In this document: positions 7,435-9,370 of the stretch, in pieces
Position numbering within the stretch: the first letter of the stretch is position 1
How the letters are laid out: every line of letters begins with the position of its first letter
Source: Gammaproteobacteria bacterium
GTDB taxonomy: Bacteria; Pseudomonadota; Gammaproteobacteria; Pseudomonadales; Pseudohongiellaceae
Direction: 5' to 3'
DNA length: 9,370 nt
Assembly: GCA_003514305.1 (NCBI GenBank)
Contig: DORE01000117.1
Coordinates: 1-9,370 of the forward strand
The notes under the pieces: generated by a model
The model's database searches: none
Told to the model about the DNA's origin: nothing
Seen by the model: only the letters and a program-made list of their open reading frames with translations
Translations under genes and position numbers: made by a program

Positions 7435-7670
7435 AATCAACTTTACCTGCATACCGTCAGCTGTTCGACCAAAGAGCTCACTTAGATTGTCCCAGGTGCT
7501 GCCCACCACACTCAAAGCAGCCGAAGAGCCGAATGAAGTGCCTGGCTATTTCAGGCTCCGCAAACGACGCATATTCACACGCGACTTTGAGCGCACTCTT
7601 GCATCTTGTCATGTTAGGAGTGGATAAGTGTTTTTGCCAACGGGCAGCAAATGAAAAAAAGTACCGATCT
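7435..7670. other. Convergent intergenic gap with no supported gene
   Basis: This 236-bp stretch lies between the ends of two convergent genes. A small hairpin (GCCTG, 7-nt loop, CAGGC, 7540-7556) and a TGCC/GGCA stem near 7637-7648 are visible. Neither is followed by a T tract on the right strand, so I do not call an intrinsic terminator. A 74-codon minus-strand reading frame crosses the gap but has no ribosome binding site. Confidence 0.6.
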
Positions 7671-8570
7671 CTAATTGCCTCGCAGTAGGTTAGCAGGAGC
7701 ATACTGATCTGTTAGTTGCCTGCGACTCATATTCCAATCAACGCGGGTCGACAGTCGTGAAGGATAGCTAAGTATAGGTATTCCGTACTTTTCCAGCCGA
7801 TCCGCAAACGCTTGCGCCTTTGCGACGAGTTGGTTGCGGGGGGGTAGCGGCTCCAACTGCGTTATGATTATTCGGTTTCCCGTAGTGGGTAACTTAAAAT
7901 TAAAAAACTCACCGAATGCCCGCTGATAGGTTACAGACTCATGATCGTAAAGCCGACTAGTTGAGAATGTGTTGGCCACCAGTACCGACTCCGGTTGCAT
8001 GATGTTCCTCACTTCGTCGAGAAATTCCCGGGTCAGCATATGCTCCGGGATGTAATCACCACTGAAAGCATCCAACACTATATAATCATACTTTTCGCGC
8101 CTTATCCCCGCCCTTTTAATAAATGGCCGACCATCTTCAACTAGCACCTTCATATTTTCGGTTTCTTCAAAAAAGAAAAACTTTTTTGCAACACTGAGCA
8201 CAGCCTCATCGATCTCAACGACGTCAATTTGAGCGTCAGGAAACAGCTCTGAAAAAGTTAGAGGAATGGAACCGCCCCCTAGCCCGACCACCAAAATGCG
8301 TTTAGGACGGTCATTTAGCAACAGACCCGCAAAACTCATACGGGTATAATCGAAAACAAGACGCTGCTTATCATTGACCAAAATACAAGTCTGATTGCGA
8401 TCTCCGCGATGAACATTAAACAAAAGACAACGTCTATTCCCAACTTCAGTCACAGTGATATCTCGATATTTAGAGCGCTCTTGGTGGATCGTTTCCGCCG
8501 TAACAGAACCTGGAGGCAAGCTGCAAAAGACCGCAGTCATTGCCGTCGCAAACAGCGCCCTTTTACGCAT
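7671..8570 (-). CDS. Spermidine-synthase-fold protein with N-terminal signal or anchor (299 aa)
   Basis: A Rossmann-fold protein of the spermidine synthase/SAM-dependent methyltransferase superfamily. The nucleotide motif VVGLGGGS is at 94-101, the acidic ribose-binding EID at 119-121, DGRPF at 146-150 and LDAFSGDYIPEHMLT at 166-180. These match the C-terminal half of proteins annotated as fused MFS/spermidine synthase. Residues 1-25 (MRKR, then a hydrophobic stretch, ending VTA before Glu26) look like a Sec signal peptide or membrane anchor. The aminopropyltransferase blocks 'YHEM' and 'DxxDPxGP' of true spermidine synthases are not seen, so polyamine synthesis is doubtful. The ATG lies inside the end of the upstream membrane-protein gene (8-nt overlap ATGCGTAA), with GAGG 9 nt before it, indicating coupled translation. 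Fold is confident; reaction, substrate and cell side are unknown. Confidence 0.85.
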   Translation of the reverse strand: MRKRALFATAMTAVFCSLPPGSVTAETIHQERSKYRDITVTEVGNRRCLLFNVHRGDRNQTCILVNDKQRLVFDYTRMSFAGLLLNDRPKRILVVGLGGGSIPLTFSELFPDAQIDVVEIDEAVLSVAKKFFFFEETENMKVLVEDGRPFIKRAGIRREKYDYIVLDAFSGDYIPEHMLTREFLDEVRNIMQPESVLVANTFSTSRLYDHESVTYQRAFGEFFNFKLPTTGNRIIITQLEPLPPRNQLVAKAQAFADRLEKYGIPILSYPSRLSTRVDWNMSRRQLTDQYAPANLLRGN

Positions 8571-9219
8571 GATTCACCGCCTCAACCTGCCTTTTCGCCC
8601 TGCTGTTTGCATAATAATGCGCTGAAAGAATTCCCAGGCCCGCGAACAAGAGGGTTATGATAGCCCCCCATAATATTTGATTGACCTCGAACCAAAGCAC
8701 GAAATAGAAACTTGTCCCCAGCGTTCCAGCAGCGCTCCCTAGGGTAGAAATGAAGTAGAGCAACCCCGCCATTTGCCCACTGTGCGCTTCATTCTGCACC
8801 ATAAGTCGAACTGCATACGGCGAAATCATTCCTAGGATACTCGTTGGAAGAAAGAACAAGAATATGGAGGCAAAAAGAGAGCCGTAGCGAGGATCTTCCA
8901 CAGCCATAAAAATTGGCTCCATAATCGCATCTGACAAAACAATAATTGGAGTGGAAAAAATCGCTGCCCCGATAAAAAACGCGGCAAATGTTATCGCACT
9001 GGGTTTGCGCGCTGACAGTTTTCCGCCCCACAAATAGCCCAGTGCTAGCGCTAGCATGAAGATCGTTATAATGCTGCCCCAAACCGAGAGACTGCCTCCG
9101 AAATAAGGCGAGAGGATACGCGCGCCCAACATTTCCACTGTCATAATGCAAAAGCCGCTGGCGAACGCCATTCCTGCAACAATGGCGCGAGATACGGTAG
9201 GTGTAGAGTTGTCGTTCAC
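8563..9219 (-). CDS. Six-helix membrane protein, N-terminal half of MFS/spermidine-synthase type (218 aa, GTG start)
   Basis: An integral membrane protein with about six hydrophobic segments near 12-32, 43-66, 75-97, 113-135, 150-175 and 182-201. Positive residues in the 67-74 loop (GGKLSARKP) and in the C-tail (SRAKRQ) place both ends in the cytoplasm by the positive-inside rule. The blocks EMLGARILSPYFGGSLSVWG (29-48), LGYLWGGKLS (60-69) and LGMISPYAVRL (129-139) match the membrane half of fused MFS/spermidine synthase proteins, where the synthase domain normally follows in the same chain. Here the chain ends and the synthase-like gene begins within the last codons. An in-frame TGA lies four codons upstream of the GTG at 9219, limiting the start; the ribosome binding site is weak (ACGGG), and an ATG at 9171 is a less likely alternative. 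Function of the family is poorly known; it is not a typical full-length transporter. Confidence 0.82.
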   Translation of the reverse strand: MNDNSTPTVSRAIVAGMAFASGFCIMTVEMLGARILSPYFGGSLSVWGSIITIFMLALALGYLWGGKLSARKPSAITFAAFFIGAAIFSTPIIVLSDAIMEPIFMAVEDPRYGSLFASIFLFFLPTSILGMISPYAVRLMVQNEAHSGQMAGLLYFISTLGSAAGTLGTSFYFVLWFEVNQILWGAIITLLFAGLGILSAHYYANSRAKRQVEAVNHA

Positions 9220-9312
9220 GATAGCCCGTCAACCAAAATTAGTGGGGGATAAAACGAAATCTGAAGGTTACAGTACCACCAAGCCGAGACGATTACGAAG
9301 ACTTCGGTCGAA
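9220..9312. other. Short gap upstream of the membrane-protein gene
   Basis: 93 bp between the stop of the partial reductase and the GTG of the membrane-protein gene, both on the minus strand. It holds an 11-bp palindrome-like CGAAG-A-CTTCG (9296-9306) without a T tract, so it is not a clear terminator. No convincing promoter was found; the genes could be co-transcribed. Confidence 0.4.
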
Positions 9313-9370
9313 TCAGTCTTGCCTTGCACCAAGATGTCGCCCACCATCGAGCGCGATTACCTGGCCAGTC
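9313..9370 (-). CDS. C-terminal end of a short-chain dehydrogenase/reductase (5' part outside window)
   Basis: Reading the minus strand from the right edge gives 18 codons and a TGA: TGQVIALDGGRHLGARQD. The block TGQVIxxDGG is the hallmark C-terminus of classical short-chain dehydrogenases/reductases, where it forms part of the final strand. The ending GGRHL is shared with the FolM/pteridine reductase (dihydromonapterin reductase) group, which makes a pterin role possible. With only 18 residues, the family is well supported but the specific function is a guess. The frame was recovered by hand since the fragment is short and has no start in the window. Confidence 0.7.
   Translation of the reverse strand, partial: TGQVIALDGGRHLGARQD

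Noticed and set aside
7540..7556. Hairpin GCCTG/CAGGC as a terminator for the convergent genes
   Set aside because: Only a 5-bp stem with a 7-nt loop and no T tract on either strand; an overlapping GAGCC/GGCTC pairing competes with it.
7478..7702. A 74-codon minus-strand reading frame in the convergent gap
   Set aside because: It overlaps the end of the synthase-like gene by 32 bp, has no ribosome binding site before its ATG, and shows no recognisable domain; most likely chance.
8160..8190. Homopolymer A/T runs in the synthase-like gene (coding KKFFFFEE) as a frameshift site
   Set aside because: The frame is intact through the runs and the family motifs on both sides are in the same frame.
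8521..8525. Cys16 of the synthase-like protein as a lipoprotein attachment site
   Set aside because: The residues before it are A-V-F, and a phenylalanine directly before the cysteine does not fit a lipobox; a VTA-E signal peptidase I site fits better.

Overview
The window looks like chromosomal DNA from a bacterium, most plausibly a Gram-negative proteobacterium (a free-living, perhaps marine, gammaproteobacterium is a guess). The grounds are moderate GC by eye, clear AAGGAG-type ribosome binding sites, tight operon packing, and a gene set rich in acyl-CoA catabolism. No rRNA, tRNA, CRISPR array, insertion sequence or phage gene is visible.

Positions 1-6016, minus strand: a five-gene catabolic operon read right to left. 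In transcription order it encodes an acetyl-CoA acyltransferase (thiolase), a fused enoyl-CoA hydratase/3-hydroxyacyl-CoA dehydrogenase, a zinc alcohol dehydrogenase, an acyl-CoA dehydrogenase (TTG start), and a second acyl-CoA dehydrogenase cut by the left window edge. Gaps are 35, -1 (TAATG overlap), 23 and 15 bp. Together these supply all four chemical steps of a beta-oxidation turn plus an alcohol oxidation. The adjacent pair of dissimilar acyl-CoA dehydrogenases resembles the two-subunit enzymes used on bulky substrates such as steroid side chains, but the substrate cannot be read from the sequence.

Positions 6017-6285: a divergent intergenic region with several inverted repeats that could be operators. 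Positions 6286-7434, plus strand: a third, single-gene acyl-CoA dehydrogenase transcribed away from the operon.

Positions 7435-7670: a convergent gap with no gene I can support. Positions 7671-9219, minus strand: two overlapping genes, a six-helix membrane protein followed by a spermidine-synthase-fold protein with its own N-terminal signal or anchor. Together they match the two halves of the protein family usually annotated as fused MFS/spermidine synthase. Positions 9313-9370: the last 18 codons of a short-chain dehydrogenase/reductase ending in a pteridine-reductase-like tail.

Most of the window is recognisable metabolism. The points most worth following are the split membrane/synthase pair with its topological puzzle, the paired acyl-CoA dehydrogenases combined with an alcohol dehydrogenase in one operon, and the inverted repeats between the divergent promoters.
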